From an uncultured Massilia sp. (GTDB lineage Bacteria; Pseudomonadota; Gammaproteobacteria; Burkholderiales; Burkholderiaceae_D), in NCBI RefSeq assembly GCF_913773735.1, contig NZ_CAJYEB010000018.1, forward strand, positions 86,017-150,016: 64,000 nucleotides of DNA, read 5' to 3'. Below, piece by piece: positions 32,836 through 40,578 of the stretch; within the stretch, counting starts at the first letter, position 1, and every line of letters begins with the position of its first letter. The translations under genes and the position numbers were made by a program. The notes beneath the pieces were generated by a model. It worked only from the letters and a program-made list of their open reading frames with translations, did no database searches and was not told the DNA's origin.

Positions 32836-33812
32836 CCCGGCAGCGCCGCGCCCGGGCGCGCGGCAAGCAGGCTGGCCCAGGCCGGGACCGCCGCTTGCCA
32901 GAACGCGGCCAGCGACCCGGCCCGGATGTCTCCCAGGCCAAGGAAGCCGGCCGCCTGCGCCAGCGCCGCCACCGCGTCCGCCGCGCCGCCCGTGGTCGGC
33001 ACGGCGGGCGCCCCGGTCTGCTTGGACAGCTTCTCGCCGTCGGCATTGCGCACCACCGGCACGTGCAGGTAGCGCGGCGTCGGCACGCCGAGCAGCGTCT
33101 GCAGCCAGATCTGGCGCGGCGTCGAATCGAGCAGGTCGGCGCCGCGCACGACGTCGGTCACGCCCTGGTCGGCATCGTCGACCACGACGGCGAGCTGGTA
33201 GGCCCAGAAGCCGTCGGCGCGCAGCAGCACGAAGTCGCCGGACTCGCGCGCCAGGTGTTGCGTGACCGGGCCGGCGAAGCGGTCGACGAAGGCGATGGCG
33301 TCCGCGCCCGGCTCCGGCACGCGCAGGCGCAGGCTGCGCGCGCTGCGTCCCGGCGCGAGGCCGTCGCGGCAAGTGCCGGGATAGATCGCCGCGCCGTCGG
33401 GCGCGACGCCCAGGCGCGAATCGGCGATCTCGCGGCGGTTGCAGCCGCAGCCATACACGTGCCGCCCCAGGCGCTCGCTGGCGGCCCGGTACAGGTGCTT
33501 GCGCCGGCTCTGCCAGACGACCTCGCCGTCCGGATGCATGCCCAGCCAGGCCAGCTGCGCCAGGATCCGTTCGGCCGCGCCGGGCACGGCGCGCCCTTCG
33601 TCGACGTCTTCGATGCGCACCAGCCAGGTGCCGCGGTAGACGCGCGCGTCGAGGTAGCTGGCCAGTGCCGCCACCAGCGAGCCGGCATGCAGCACGCCGG
33701 TGGGAGATGGCGCGAACCGGCCGACGTAGCCGGAAGACGGTGCGAAAGGACGGACGGTGTCGCTCACTGCGGTGGCGCGCTGCTGCGCGTAGGGTCGTGG
33801 GAAAGGCGCCAC
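32832..33812 (-). CDS. gluQ: Glutamyl-Q tRNA(Asp) synthetase
   Basis: The product resembles the catalytic half of glutamyl-tRNA synthetase and lacks the anticodon-binding domain, as GluQ (YadB) enzymes do. They attach Glu to the queuosine in tRNA(Asp). The HIGH-type motif is APSPTGVLHAGSL (about 34-46), the KMSKS-type motif is EKLSKQ (about 253-258), and Cys residues in YGCGCNRRE and YPGTC likely bind zinc. The start is uncertain: GTG 33812 gives 326 residues, GTG 33767 gives 311, and neither has a good ribosome binding site. The 3' end overlaps the CHRD gene by four bases. Confidence 0.92.
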   Translation of the reverse strand: MAPFPRPYAQQRATAVSDTVRPFAPSSGYVGRFAPSPTGVLHAGSLVAALASYLDARVYRGTWLVRIEDVDEGRAVPGAAERILAQLAWLGMHPDGEVVWQSRRKHLYRAASERLGRHVYGCGCNRREIADSRLGVAPDGAAIYPGTCRDGLAPGRSARSLRLRVPEPGADAIAFVDRFAGPVTQHLARESGDFVLLRADGFWAYQLAVVVDDADQGVTDVVRGADLLDSTPRQIWLQTLLGVPTPRYLHVPVVRNADGEKLSKQTGAPAVPTTGGAADAVAALAQAAGFLGLGDIRAGSLAAFWQAAVPAWASLLAARPGAALPG

Positions 33813-33892
33813 CTTAGCATATCGGGATGGCCTGCGCGTGCCGGCGGCGGCGCTGCTATCATGGGGCCTGACCGTTCACCCGTGCGTCCACC

Positions 33893-34588
33893 ATGTGCGT
33901 CAATTACCGCCCTCCGCTGCCCGAGCAACTCGACATGGTGCTCGGCGTCCTCGTCGACCTGTACCGCGACTGGGACTGGCCGACGGAAACCTGGAAGGAC
34001 TACCCCGCCCCGATCCTGCGCGCCGGCGCCGGCGGCGCACGCGAACTGTGCCTGGCCAGCTACGGCATGGTGCCGCGCCGTCACATCCCGCCCGGCGTGA
34101 AGGTGTTCGACACGATGAATGCGCGCGCCGAGTCGCTGGCCGAGAAGCGTTCCTACGCGCCGGCCTGGCGCCGCGCCCAGCTGTGCGCCGTGCCGATGCA
34201 ATGCTTCTACGAGCCGAACTACGAAAGCGGCCGCGCCGAGCGCTTCGGCATCGGCATGCGCGACGACGCGCTGTTCTACGTGGCGGGACTGTGGCGCGCA
34301 TGGGCCGAGGCCGACGGCCAGGTGGCGGCCTCGTTCACGCAGATCACGATCAATGCGGACGAGCATCCGCTGATGCGCCGCTTCCACAAGCCGGGCGAGG
34401 AAAAGCGCTCGCTGGTGGTGCTGCCGCCGCACGAGGTCGACGACTGGCTGCATTGCCGCAACCCGGAGGAGGCGCGCAGCTTCCTGCGCCCCTTCCCGGC
34501 CGAGTCGATGAAGGCATGGCCGGCGCCGAAGGCACCGAAGACGCCCAGGGTGGAAGAACGGGGGCCGGTGACGGGATCGCTGTTCTGA
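33893..34588 (+). CDS. SOS response-associated peptidase (SRAP/YedK family)
   Basis: The 231-residue product starts MCVNYR, so Cys2 becomes N-terminal after Met removal, as needed for crosslinking to abasic sites in single-stranded DNA. Other conserved blocks are FDTMNARAESL (about 63-73), CFYEPNY (about 103-109) and INADEHPLMRRFH (about 151-163), which hold the Asn, Glu and His of the active site. The family shields abasic DNA lesions (HMCES in eukaryotes). It is a single gene, divergent from gluQ. Confidence 0.93.
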   Translation: MCVNYRPPLPEQLDMVLGVLVDLYRDWDWPTETWKDYPAPILRAGAGGARELCLASYGMVPRRHIPPGVKVFDTMNARAESLAEKRSYAPAWRRAQLCAVPMQCFYEPNYESGRAERFGIGMRDDALFYVAGLWRAWAEADGQVAASFTQITINADEHPLMRRFHKPGEEKRSLVVLPPHEVDDWLHCRNPEEARSFLRPFPAESMKAWPAPKAPKTPRVEERGPVTGSLF

Positions 34589-34638
34589 TCGGGCCAGCGC
34601 CTGGTGGGAACGGGGTCCCCGTCGAGCGGCACCGCAAG

Positions 34639-34690
34639 CATCGTCGGGTGGGCATGCGAGGCCGTAGGCCCCGCATGCCCACCACGTACA
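34639..34690. repeat. Intergenic GGTGGGCATGC hairpin
   Basis: A hairpin, GGTGGGCATGCG followed by AGGCCGTAGGCC and CGCATGCCCACC, lies between two convergent genes. It shares the GGTGGGC/GCCCACC ends of the repeats at 17397 and 48112 but has a different loop. It may serve as a bidirectional transcription end. Confidence 0.7.
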
Positions 34691-34699
34691 CTGCCGGCC

Positions 34700-35215
34700 T
34701 TACTTGGCCCCGGCCGCTCCCGCCTCGGCCGCCTTCACGAGGCCGGTGACCTGGTTCGCGATCTCGTTCGGCACGGCGATCGACAGCTGGTAATGCACGA
34801 TCTCGAAGCCCTTGGCGGTCTTGCGGATCACGCCGCTGGCCATGCAGTGGCCGAGGTTCTCGGTGTCGAGCAATTCGTCGAACCAGATCACCTTGCCGTC
34901 CGGGCTGGCGTACACATTGCGCTGCGTCGCGCGGAAGGTCCACGCCGATGTCTTGCCCTGGAAATAGCCTTTCGCCCATTCCTTGAACGCATCGCGCTTC
35001 CACAGCTCGCTGCGGTCGGTGCCGATGTAGACGCCGTCGGCGGCGATCTTGTCGAAGTAATCCATGCGCGCATGGGCGGCGTCGTCGTGCCAGGCGTCGA
35101 CGAAGGCGTTGACCTGCTTGGCCAGCGCCGGATCGACCGACGCGGCCGGCGCGGCCTGGGCCGTCGGGAACATGGAAGCCAGCAACAGGCAACAGGCAAG
35201 GAAGAACGATTTCAT
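34700..35215 (-). CDS. SnoaL/NTF2-like secreted protein
   Basis: The 171-residue product has a signal peptide (cleavage near AQA, about 21) and an NTF2-like domain: AKQVNAFVDAWHDDAAHAR, YFDKIAADGVYIGTDRSELWKRDAFKEW (about 53-80) and KGFEIVHYQLSIAVPNE. The pattern GTDRSE...W is typical for SnoaL-like/DUF4440 proteins. Its binding partner or substrate is unknown. Confidence 0.85.
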   Translation of the reverse strand: MKSFFLACCLLLASMFPTAQAAPAASVDPALAKQVNAFVDAWHDDAAHARMDYFDKIAADGVYIGTDRSELWKRDAFKEWAKGYFQGKTSAWTFRATQRNVYASPDGKVIWFDELLDTENLGHCMASGVIRKTAKGFEIVHYQLSIAVPNEIANQVTGLVKAAEAGAAGAK

Positions 35216-35343
35216 GGTGGGTCCTTTCTGTGAGGGGACGTGTCATGCGAATTGCATGAGCGAAATGTAACGAAATGTGCAATCGGCGATCTCGCGCTGC
35301 CGCTAGTGTACATTTGTTAACTCCGTCATGACATGCGCCGCTC

Positions 35344-35709
35344 ATGAAAATTGCCGCCTTCACAAGCCTGCTGATGTTGGGCGCCGCCTCCGCCGCCGAG
35401 CCGGTGCCGGGAACCGCGTCCGGCGCGATGCGGCTGCGCCTGTCCGACGACGCCATCCGCACGGCGGTGCGCGAGACGCTGGCGGATAGCCCGGCGCCCG
35501 CGCCCGCAGGCAAGGAGTCGGCGCTGCGCGGCGAAACCGCGCGCTACGGCGCATTCGCGCGCCAGGTCGGGGAGGCGCGCACGCCGTCCTGCTGGACCCC
35601 GGACGGCCTGAAGCACCAGCCGCCGCGCATCGGCCCGGTGGCACTGGGCGGCGTGCTGGCCCTGCCCTTCCTCGGCGCGGCCATCCTGCGCGGCAAATGC
35701 ACGCCATGA
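35344..35709 (+). CDS. Membrane protein of unknown function, paralog A
   Basis: The 121-residue product has an N-terminal signal-like segment (1-18), a soluble part with AIRTAVRETLAD (about 36-47) and RYGAFARQVGEA (about 66-77), CWTPDGLKHQP, a C-terminal membrane helix (about 98-114) and GKC near the end. The next gene encodes a clear paralog with the same blocks in the same order. I do not recognise the family. The stop codon overlaps the next start (ATGA). Confidence 0.75.
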   Translation: MKIAAFTSLLMLGAASAAEPVPGTASGAMRLRLSDDAIRTAVRETLADSPAPAPAGKESALRGETARYGAFARQVGEARTPSCWTPDGLKHQPPRIGPVALGGVLALPFLGAAILRGKCTP

Positions 35710-36146
35710 AGCACGCGCAACGGGAAGCATTGCGGCGCCTGCTGGCGGCCGCGCTGGCGGCAAGCGTGTGCGCGCAGGCCGGCGCGGGCGACTGGGTGGC
35801 CCCTTTGGCGCCGGCGGGGCAGCCGCAGCCGCCGCAGTCGCCCCAGCAGCAGGAGCAGGAGCAGGAGCAGCAGCGGCAGGACCGGACAAGCGCCCGTCCC
35901 GGCGCCGACGCCATCCGCGCGGCCGTGCGCGCCACGCTGGCCGAGCAGCCCGGCAATCCGCGCCTGCACGAGGCCGACACCTTGCGCGCCAACCGCTACG
36001 ATGCGTTCGCGCGCCAGGTCGAGGACGCCACCGTGCCGGACTGCCTGCATGCGGACGGGCTGAAGCGCCAGCCGACGTTCTTCCTCAGCGGCGTGCTGGC
36101 CCTGTCCTTCATTCCCATCGCCTGGCTCCGCGGCAAGTGCCAGTGA
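35706..36146 (+). CDS. Membrane protein of unknown function, paralog B
   Basis: The 146-residue product parallels the upstream gene: AIRAAVRATLAE, RYDAFARQVEDA, CLHADGLKRQP, a C-terminal membrane helix and a final GKC. It differs by a longer N-terminal signal region and a Gln/Glu-rich linker (QQQEQEQEQQRQ, about 46-57). ATG 35706 was chosen because it overlaps the preceding stop codon, allowing coupled translation. The pair most likely arose by tandem duplication. The two products may form a heteromer, but this is inferred. Confidence 0.75.
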   Translation: MKHAQREALRRLLAAALAASVCAQAGAGDWVAPLAPAGQPQPPQSPQQQEQEQEQQRQDRTSARPGADAIRAAVRATLAEQPGNPRLHEADTLRANRYDAFARQVEDATVPDCLHADGLKRQPTFFLSGVLALSFIPIAWLRGKCQ

Positions 36147-36153
36147 ACGTGGT

Positions 36154-36720
36154 TCAGTCCCGCGCCAGCGCGGCCAGCAGCGCGTCCGTGCTGCGCACGC
36201 GTCCCATCAGCGGGAACAGGTGCTCGACGGCGAACCGGTGCACGCCATCGCCGATCGACGACATCGCATCCTCGACGAACACCAGGTCGTAGCCGAGGTC
36301 GTGCGCGACGCGGGCCGTCGACTCGACGCCGATGTTCGTGGCGATGCCGGTCAACACGATGTCCTTGATGCCGCGGCGGCGCAGGATCTGGTCCAGTTCG
36401 GTCGCATGGAAGGCGCCCCACTGGCGCTTGGTGACGAGGAAATCGCCCGGCTGCATGCCGGCTTCCGGCACGATGTCGCTCGGGTTGGGGGAAACGACCT
36501 TCAGGCCCGGCAGGGCGCGGTCGGCCGCGTGCGGCTGCAGTTCGCCGACGCTGACGCGCACGTAGACGATGGTGGCGCCGGCCGCGCGCCAAGCATCGGC
36601 CAGGCGCGCGGAATTGGCGACGACCTGGGTCGCGGGATACGGCGCCAGTTCGCGCGCCGTGTTGCCATGCTGGAGGTCGATCAGGACCAGGGCGGTGGTG
36701 TGGGGATGCAGGTTGGTCAT
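36154..36720 (-). CDS. Isochorismatase-like hydrolase lacking the catalytic Cys
   Basis: The 188-residue product has the family's catalytic Asp (ALVLIDLQHG, about 10-19) and Lys (LVTKRQWGAF, about 95-104), but the block normally holding the nucleophilic Cys reads TGIATNIGVESTARVA, with Gly in that position. Cysteine-hydrolase chemistry (nicotinamidase type) is therefore unlikely; isochorismatase-like members without Cys exist. It is divergent from a TetR regulator gene with palindromic operators between, so the regulator probably controls it. Confidence 0.85.
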   Translation of the reverse strand: MTNLHPHTTALVLIDLQHGNTARELAPYPATQVVANSARLADAWRAAGATIVYVRVSVGELQPHAADRALPGLKVVSPNPSDIVPEAGMQPGDFLVTKRQWGAFHATELDQILRRRGIKDIVLTGIATNIGVESTARVAHDLGYDLVFVEDAMSSIGDGVHRFAVEHLFPLMGRVRSTDALLAALARD

Positions 36721-36744
36721 GGGAATAAGAGAAGGCAGGGTCAG

Positions 36745-36796
36745 TTATGCGAGACTATCCTCGCATAAAAAGATAGTAGAGGACGGTCTCGCATAA
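36745..36796. promoter_or_regulatory. Palindromic operators between TetR and hydrolase genes
   Basis: A perfect palindrome TTATGCGAG-N6-CTCGCATAA lies at 36745-36768. A second site at 36773-36796 has a perfect right half (CTCGCATAA) and a weak left half (ATAGTAGAG), at the same 6-bp spacing. The two centres are 28 bp apart. They lie between divergent hydrolase and TetR genes and are the likely TetR binding sites. Confidence 0.75.
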
Positions 36797-36825
36797 GTCA
36801 ACGCCACGACGGGCTGGCCTATAAT
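36797..36825 (+). promoter_or_regulatory. Promoter of the TetR gene
   Basis: A perfect -10 element TATAAT (36820-36825) is preceded at 17 bp by a weak -35 (GTCAAC, 36797-36802), which abuts the second operator. Regulator binding there could block its own promoter. Confidence 0.5.
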
Positions 36826-36852
36826 GCAAGTCCCATCTAACCACCCTGCTCC

Positions 36853-37452
36853 ATGACGGCATCGTCTTCCGAACCGGCCCGCGGCGCGGCGCCCAAGCGC
36901 CAGCGCGGCCATGCGCGCGTGGCCGCGATCCTGCAGGCGGCGGCCGCCCTGTTCCTCGACAAGGGCTACGATGCGGTGACGATGACGGAGATCGGCGCCG
37001 CATCGAGCACGGCGGTCGGCTCGCTGTACCGCTTCTTCCCCTCCAAGGAAGCCGTGGCCGACGCGCTGCTGCGCAGCTATGCGGACGGCCTGGCCGACGG
37101 GCTGGCGGCGCTGCGCGGCCGCGCGCACGGGCTTGCGCCGGCCGCCCTGGGCGATGCGCTGGTCGACGTCATGCTGGAACTGCGCGCGCAGCGCAGCGTG
37201 GCGCTGGCGCTGGTCGACGCGCGCCGGCTGGAGGCGAGCCGGCAGCAATTGCGCGCAGCGATGCTGGCCGACCTGGGCAGCCTGCTGGCCGTGGCCCTGC
37301 CGGCCCTGCCCGCCGCCCGGCGTGCGCCGATGGCGCTGGCGCTGCTGCACCTGCTCAAGGGCGTGGGCCAGGTGCCGCCGGGCGCCGCCATGGAAGCGCC
37401 GCTGCTGGACGAATACCGGCGGCTGGTGCGGGCTTACCTGGCGGCGGCCTGA
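36853..37452 (+). CDS. TetR/AcrR-family transcriptional regulator
   Basis: The 199-residue product has an N-terminal helix-turn-helix domain: HARVAAILQAAAALFLDKGYDAVTMTEIGAASSTAVGSLYRFFPSKEAV covers residues about 18-66, with TMTEIGAASSTAVGSLYRFF the recognition segment. The C-terminal ligand-binding domain is helical and not diagnostic. It is divergent from the isochorismatase-like gene and most likely represses it and itself through the palindromes at 36745-36796. Confidence 0.92.
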   Translation: MTASSSEPARGAAPKRQRGHARVAAILQAAAALFLDKGYDAVTMTEIGAASSTAVGSLYRFFPSKEAVADALLRSYADGLADGLAALRGRAHGLAPAALGDALVDVMLELRAQRSVALALVDARRLEASRQQLRAAMLADLGSLLAVALPALPAARRAPMALALLHLLKGVGQVPPGAAMEAPLLDEYRRLVRAYLAAA

Positions 37453-37481
37453 ATCACCCCTGCATGCCGTCAAGCGCAGGG

Positions 37482-37568
37482 CCGTCGCCCCGGCGCAGGC
37501 CGGGGGTCCCATGTTCGGGCGCTGCCGCAATGCCTGCACGATCGGGTCCCGGCCCTGCGCCGGGACGA
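37482..37568. repeat. Intergenic GTCGCCCCGGCGCAGGCCGGGG repeat pair
   Basis: An inverted pair, GTCGCCCCGGCGCAGGCCGGG at the left and GTCCCGGCCCTGCGCCGGGAC at the right, lies between the TetR gene and ridA. The same family occurs at 55021-55104. Its role is unknown; it may be a dispersed bacterial interspersed element. Confidence 0.75.
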
Positions 37569-37597
37569 GGGTCTTGTGGCCAACCAGAGGATGCGGG

Positions 37598-37990
37598 TCA
37601 ATCCGGCAGCTTCGCGATCACCTTGATCTCGAACTGGAAGCCGTACAGCCAGGTCACGCCGATCCCCGTCAGCGCCGGATGCGGGGCCGCGCCCCAGTGC
37701 GCCATCACGATCGGCCAGGCCGCCTCGAAGTTCGTCTCCGGGTCGACCATGAAGATGGTAACGTCGACCACGTCGTCGAAGCTGCAGCCGGCGCTGGCCA
37801 GGATGGCGTTCAGGTTGGCGAAGGCGCGGCGCACCTGCGCTTCCAGTCCCGGCTCGGGCGAACCATCCTCGCGGCTGCCGACCTGTCCGGAGACGAACAG
37901 GAAGCCGTTCGACCGGATCGCCGGCGAATAGCGGTTCTTTTCATACAGTGCCTGGCGTCCAGGCGGAAAGACGGCGTCGCGCTTGCTCAT
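37598..37990 (-). CDS. RidA family protein
   Basis: The 130-residue product matches the RidA/YjgF/UK114 family, whose members deaminate reactive enamines and imines: YSPAIRSNGFLFVSGQVG (about 21-38), VRRAFANLNAILASAGCSFDDVVDVTIFM (about 52-80) and HPALTGIGVTWL (about 102-113). The Arg normally found in the active site near position 105 (often PxRx) appears as HPALT, so catalytic activity is uncertain. It is divergent from a LysR gene. Confidence 0.88.
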   Translation of the reverse strand: MSKRDAVFPPGRQALYEKNRYSPAIRSNGFLFVSGQVGSREDGSPEPGLEAQVRRAFANLNAILASAGCSFDDVVDVTIFMVDPETNFEAAWPIVMAHWGAAPHPALTGIGVTWLYGFQFEIKVIAKLPD

Positions 37991-38070
37991 GCATTGCTCC
38001 TCGATGGGTGGACATGCCTGCACTGTAATCTTTCGCATTTCGAAGATAAACGAGCAAATCCATCCTTCAC

Positions 38071-38089
38071 TGTTTGTATAATCCAAACA
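38071..38089. promoter_or_regulatory. Probable LysR operator
   Basis: The inverted repeat TGTTTG-N7-CAAACA lies 16 bp before the LysR gene and contains TATAAT in its centre. It fits a LysR-type T-N11-A site (inside TTTGTATAATCCAAA) and probably mediates autoregulation. Confidence 0.5.
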
Positions 38090-38105
38090 ATCTAGGAGAC
38101 GGGCA

Positions 38106-39044
38106 ATGGATCGATTCGATGCGATGCGCGCGTTCGCGCGCGTGGTGGAAACCGGCAGCTTCACCCAGGCCGCGCGCACGCTGGACATGAGCAAGACCAG
38201 CGTCACGCAGCTGGTGCAGCAGCTGGAGGCGCGGCTGCGCGTGAAGCTGCTGCACCGCACGACGCGCAAGGTCAACGTCACGCCCGACGGCGCCGTCTAC
38301 TACGAGCGCGTGCTGCGTATCCTGGCCGACATGAGCGATGCCGAGACCAACCTGCCCAGCGCCTCGACGCTGCCGCGCGGCCGGCTGCGCGTGGACGTGC
38401 CCAGTCCGCTGGCCAGCATGCTGCTGGTGCCGGCGCTGCCCGGTTTCCATGCGCAATACCCCGACATCCAGCTCGAGCTGGGCGTGAGCGACCGGCCCGT
38501 CGACGTCATCGGGGAAAACGTCGATTGCGTGCTGCGCGGCGGCGTGCTGGCCGACCAGTCGCTGGTGGCGCGCCACGTCGGCGACCTGCAACTGGGCGTG
38601 TATGCCGCACCTAGCTACCTGGCACGCGCGGGCCTGCCCGCCCATCCGCGCGACCTGGAGGCGGCGCCGCACCAGGTGGTGGGGTTTCGCTGGTCGAGCA
38701 CGGGCCGCAACGTGCCGGTCACGATGACGCGCGGCGACGAGACGGTGCGCGTCGCGGGGCGCTACGTGCTCGGGATCGACGAAGGCAATGCGTACCTGGC
38801 GGCCGGGGTGGCGGGACTGGGCGTGCTGTGGCTGCCCGACTACATGGCGCAGGCCCATGCGGCGCGTGGCGACCTGGTGCGGCTGTTCGCCGACTGGCGC
38901 CTGGCGCCGATGCCGATGCACCTCGCCTGGCCGCCGAGCCGCCACGTCAGCCCGAGGCTGCGCGTCTTCGCCGACTGGGTCGCCGCGCTGATGGCGCGGC
39001 ATGCGCCCGTGATGGACGAGGTCAGGCGCGCCGCGCGGCCCTGA
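38106..39044 (+). CDS. LysR-family transcriptional regulator
   Basis: The 312-residue product has a LysR helix-turn-helix (MDRFDAMRAFARVVETGSFTQAARTLDMSKTSV...; residues 1-60) and an effector domain of the PBP2 CrgA-like type. GGAGAC precedes the ATG. It is divergent from ridA and convergent with, and overlapping by 23 bp, a membrane-protein gene. The effector is unknown. Confidence 0.93.
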   Translation: MDRFDAMRAFARVVETGSFTQAARTLDMSKTSVTQLVQQLEARLRVKLLHRTTRKVNVTPDGAVYYERVLRILADMSDAETNLPSASTLPRGRLRVDVPSPLASMLLVPALPGFHAQYPDIQLELGVSDRPVDVIGENVDCVLRGGVLADQSLVARHVGDLQLGVYAAPSYLARAGLPAHPRDLEAAPHQVVGFRWSSTGRNVPVTMTRGDETVRVAGRYVLGIDEGNAYLAAGVAGLGVLWLPDYMAQAHAARGDLVRLFADWRLAPMPMHLAWPPSRHVSPRLRVFADWVAALMARHAPVMDEVRRAARP

Positions 39045-39999
39045 GGTCGCGCACGTCGGGATGCTCCCGCTCGCCGCGCGGCAGGCCGACGGCGACGGCG
39101 AACGGCACCAGGAACGGATACAGGCTCCAGACGATCCTGCCCTCGACGCGCACGCTGAGCGCGGCGTACAGCGGCGGCAGCGCCATCAGCACGAGCAGGC
39201 TCTTCAGGGGCCGCAGGCGCGCCGGCGCGCGCCGCATGCCGGCCAGCGCCAGCGGCAGCACGAGGCCCGCGCAGCCGGCCAGCGACAGCAGGCCGCGCCA
39301 GTCCTCGAGCAGGTTCATCAATGTGCCCAGGTTCGGCACCCAGCCGTAGTGCGGCAGGCCCGGCACCAGCCACCAGCGCACGGCCAGCAGCCAGGCAAGC
39401 GCGCCGGCGAGCGCGGCCAGGCCCTGGCGGCGGTCGACCTGGCGCAGCGCGACCAGCCAGCCGAGCAGCAGGATGTTTTCCTCGCGGATGGCGGTCGCGG
39501 CCAGCGCGGCGGCCAGCGCGAGCCGCGGCTTGGCCAGCAGGACGGCGAACACGAACAGGGCGCGCATGCAGATCGCGCCCGGGTCGACCAGCAGGTAGGG
39601 CGCGTACCAGAAGGTCGGCAGCGAGACGAGCACCAGCAGGCCGGCGGCCAGCGCGCGCTGGGTGCCGAAGCCCAGGCGACGCACGGTGGCCGCCGCCAGG
39701 CAGGCGGTGGCGGTGGTGAAGATCCAGTTCAGGAAGGCGAAGGTCTGGCGCACGTCGCCGGGCAGGAGCGCGGCCAGGGCCGGCACGGCGATGCGATACG
39801 GGAAAGGGGCACGCAGCTCGGTGGCGGGAATCTCGCCGCGCAGCCAGCGCGCGGTATCGAAATAGGCCAGCGAATCCTCGACCGTGCCGCCCCAGCGCCA
39901 CATCATGAGCATCAGCGCGACGAAGGCGAAGCCGCCGATGACGAAAACCCAGTTGAAGCGGCGCGGGATCCGGTAGATGTTGCCGGAGGTGTGTTTCAT
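39022..39999 (-). CDS. Multi-spanning membrane protein of unknown function
   Basis: The 325-residue product has about eight hydrophobic segments, for example FVIGGFAFVALMLMMW (about 19-34), FLNWIFTTATACLAAA, LVLVSLPTFWYAPYLL, ALFVFAVLLA and LLSLAGCAGLVLPLALAG. The layout (a short cytoplasmic start, a loop with DTARWLRGEI, then many helices) resembles membrane glycosyltransferases of the GT-C/GT87 type, but the key Asp motif is not obvious. It is a single gene; its 3' end overlaps the LysR gene. Confidence 0.65.
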   Translation of the reverse strand: MKHTSGNIYRIPRRFNWVFVIGGFAFVALMLMMWRWGGTVEDSLAYFDTARWLRGEIPATELRAPFPYRIAVPALAALLPGDVRQTFAFLNWIFTTATACLAAATVRRLGFGTQRALAAGLLVLVSLPTFWYAPYLLVDPGAICMRALFVFAVLLAKPRLALAAALAATAIREENILLLGWLVALRQVDRRQGLAALAGALAWLLAVRWWLVPGLPHYGWVPNLGTLMNLLEDWRGLLSLAGCAGLVLPLALAGMRRAPARLRPLKSLLVLMALPPLYAALSVRVEGRIVWSLYPFLVPFAVAVGLPRGEREHPDVRDLRAARRA

Positions 40000-40114
40000 G
40001 AAGACGAAAGCTGGTTGACAGGCGGCCCAGCATAGCCAAATGTTGTCGCGGCGTCCACCCGCACGGGTCAGGCCGGACTCGCGCCCGCGCCCGGAATCGT
40101 GGATAATTCCGGCC

Positions 40115-40366
40115 ATGAACGATACTACCCAACTCCCACCCCTGCCCGACCGCCTGTCCATCGACCCGAAGAGCCCCCACCACGACGCGGAAATCTTCAA
40201 GCACCCGGTCGGCATCCGTTTCAACGGCAAGGAACGCAACGACGTCGAGGAATACTGCATCAGCGAAGGCTGGATCAAGGTCGCCGCCGGCAAGGTGCTC
40301 GACCGCAAGGGCCGGCCGATGCTCATCAAGATCAAGGGCACCGTCGAGCCGTACTACCAGCAATAA
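40115..40366 (+). CDS. DUF3297 family protein
   Basis: The 83-residue product is a full-length DUF3297 protein: LPDRLSIDPKSPHHD, VGIRFNGKERNDVEEYCISEGWIKV and GRPMLIKIKGTVEPYY are the conserved blocks. It has no signal or membrane segment. Function is unknown; the family is common in proteobacteria. Confidence 0.88.
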   Translation: MNDTTQLPPLPDRLSIDPKSPHHDAEIFKHPVGIRFNGKERNDVEEYCISEGWIKVAAGKVLDRKGRPMLIKIKGTVEPYYQQ

Positions 40367-40429
40367 CTTTCCTTCATCCCCCAACGAACGGCCGCCGGAG
40401 CGATCCCGCGGCCGTTCTCGTTTGCGCAA

Positions 40430-40472
40430 CCTCAAACCGGGGTCAGAGCCGGGCTCTGACCCCGGTTTGAGG
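40430..40472. repeat. Perfect 20-bp inverted repeat (GGGGTCAGAGC type)
   Basis: Two perfect 20-bp arms (CCTCAAACCGGGGTCAGAGC and its complement) flank a CGG loop. A related unit, GGGGTCAGAGCC, occurs at 52778. The hairpin lies between DUF3297 and gltA and is not followed by a T-run, so it is a repeat element more than an ordinary terminator. Confidence 0.85.
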
Positions 40473-40523
40473 TGGGTTCATCTTTTTGGTGGTTTGGCGG
40501 AAGACGGACGTTACTTTTGGCGC

Positions 40524-40560
40524 AAAACAAAAAAGCGGGCCGCAGCCCGCTTCTTTGTTT
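40524..40560 (-). terminator. Rho-independent terminator of the sdh-gltA operon
   Basis: The stem AAGCGGGC (40533-40540) / GCCCGCTT (40545-40552) with loop CGCA is followed on the minus strand by TTTTTTGTTTTG. It lies 20-40 bp beyond the gltA stop codon and marks the end of the sdhCDAB-sdhE-gltA transcript. Confidence 0.85.
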
Positions 40561-40578
40561 GCCGTTTTCAGCCTGCGA

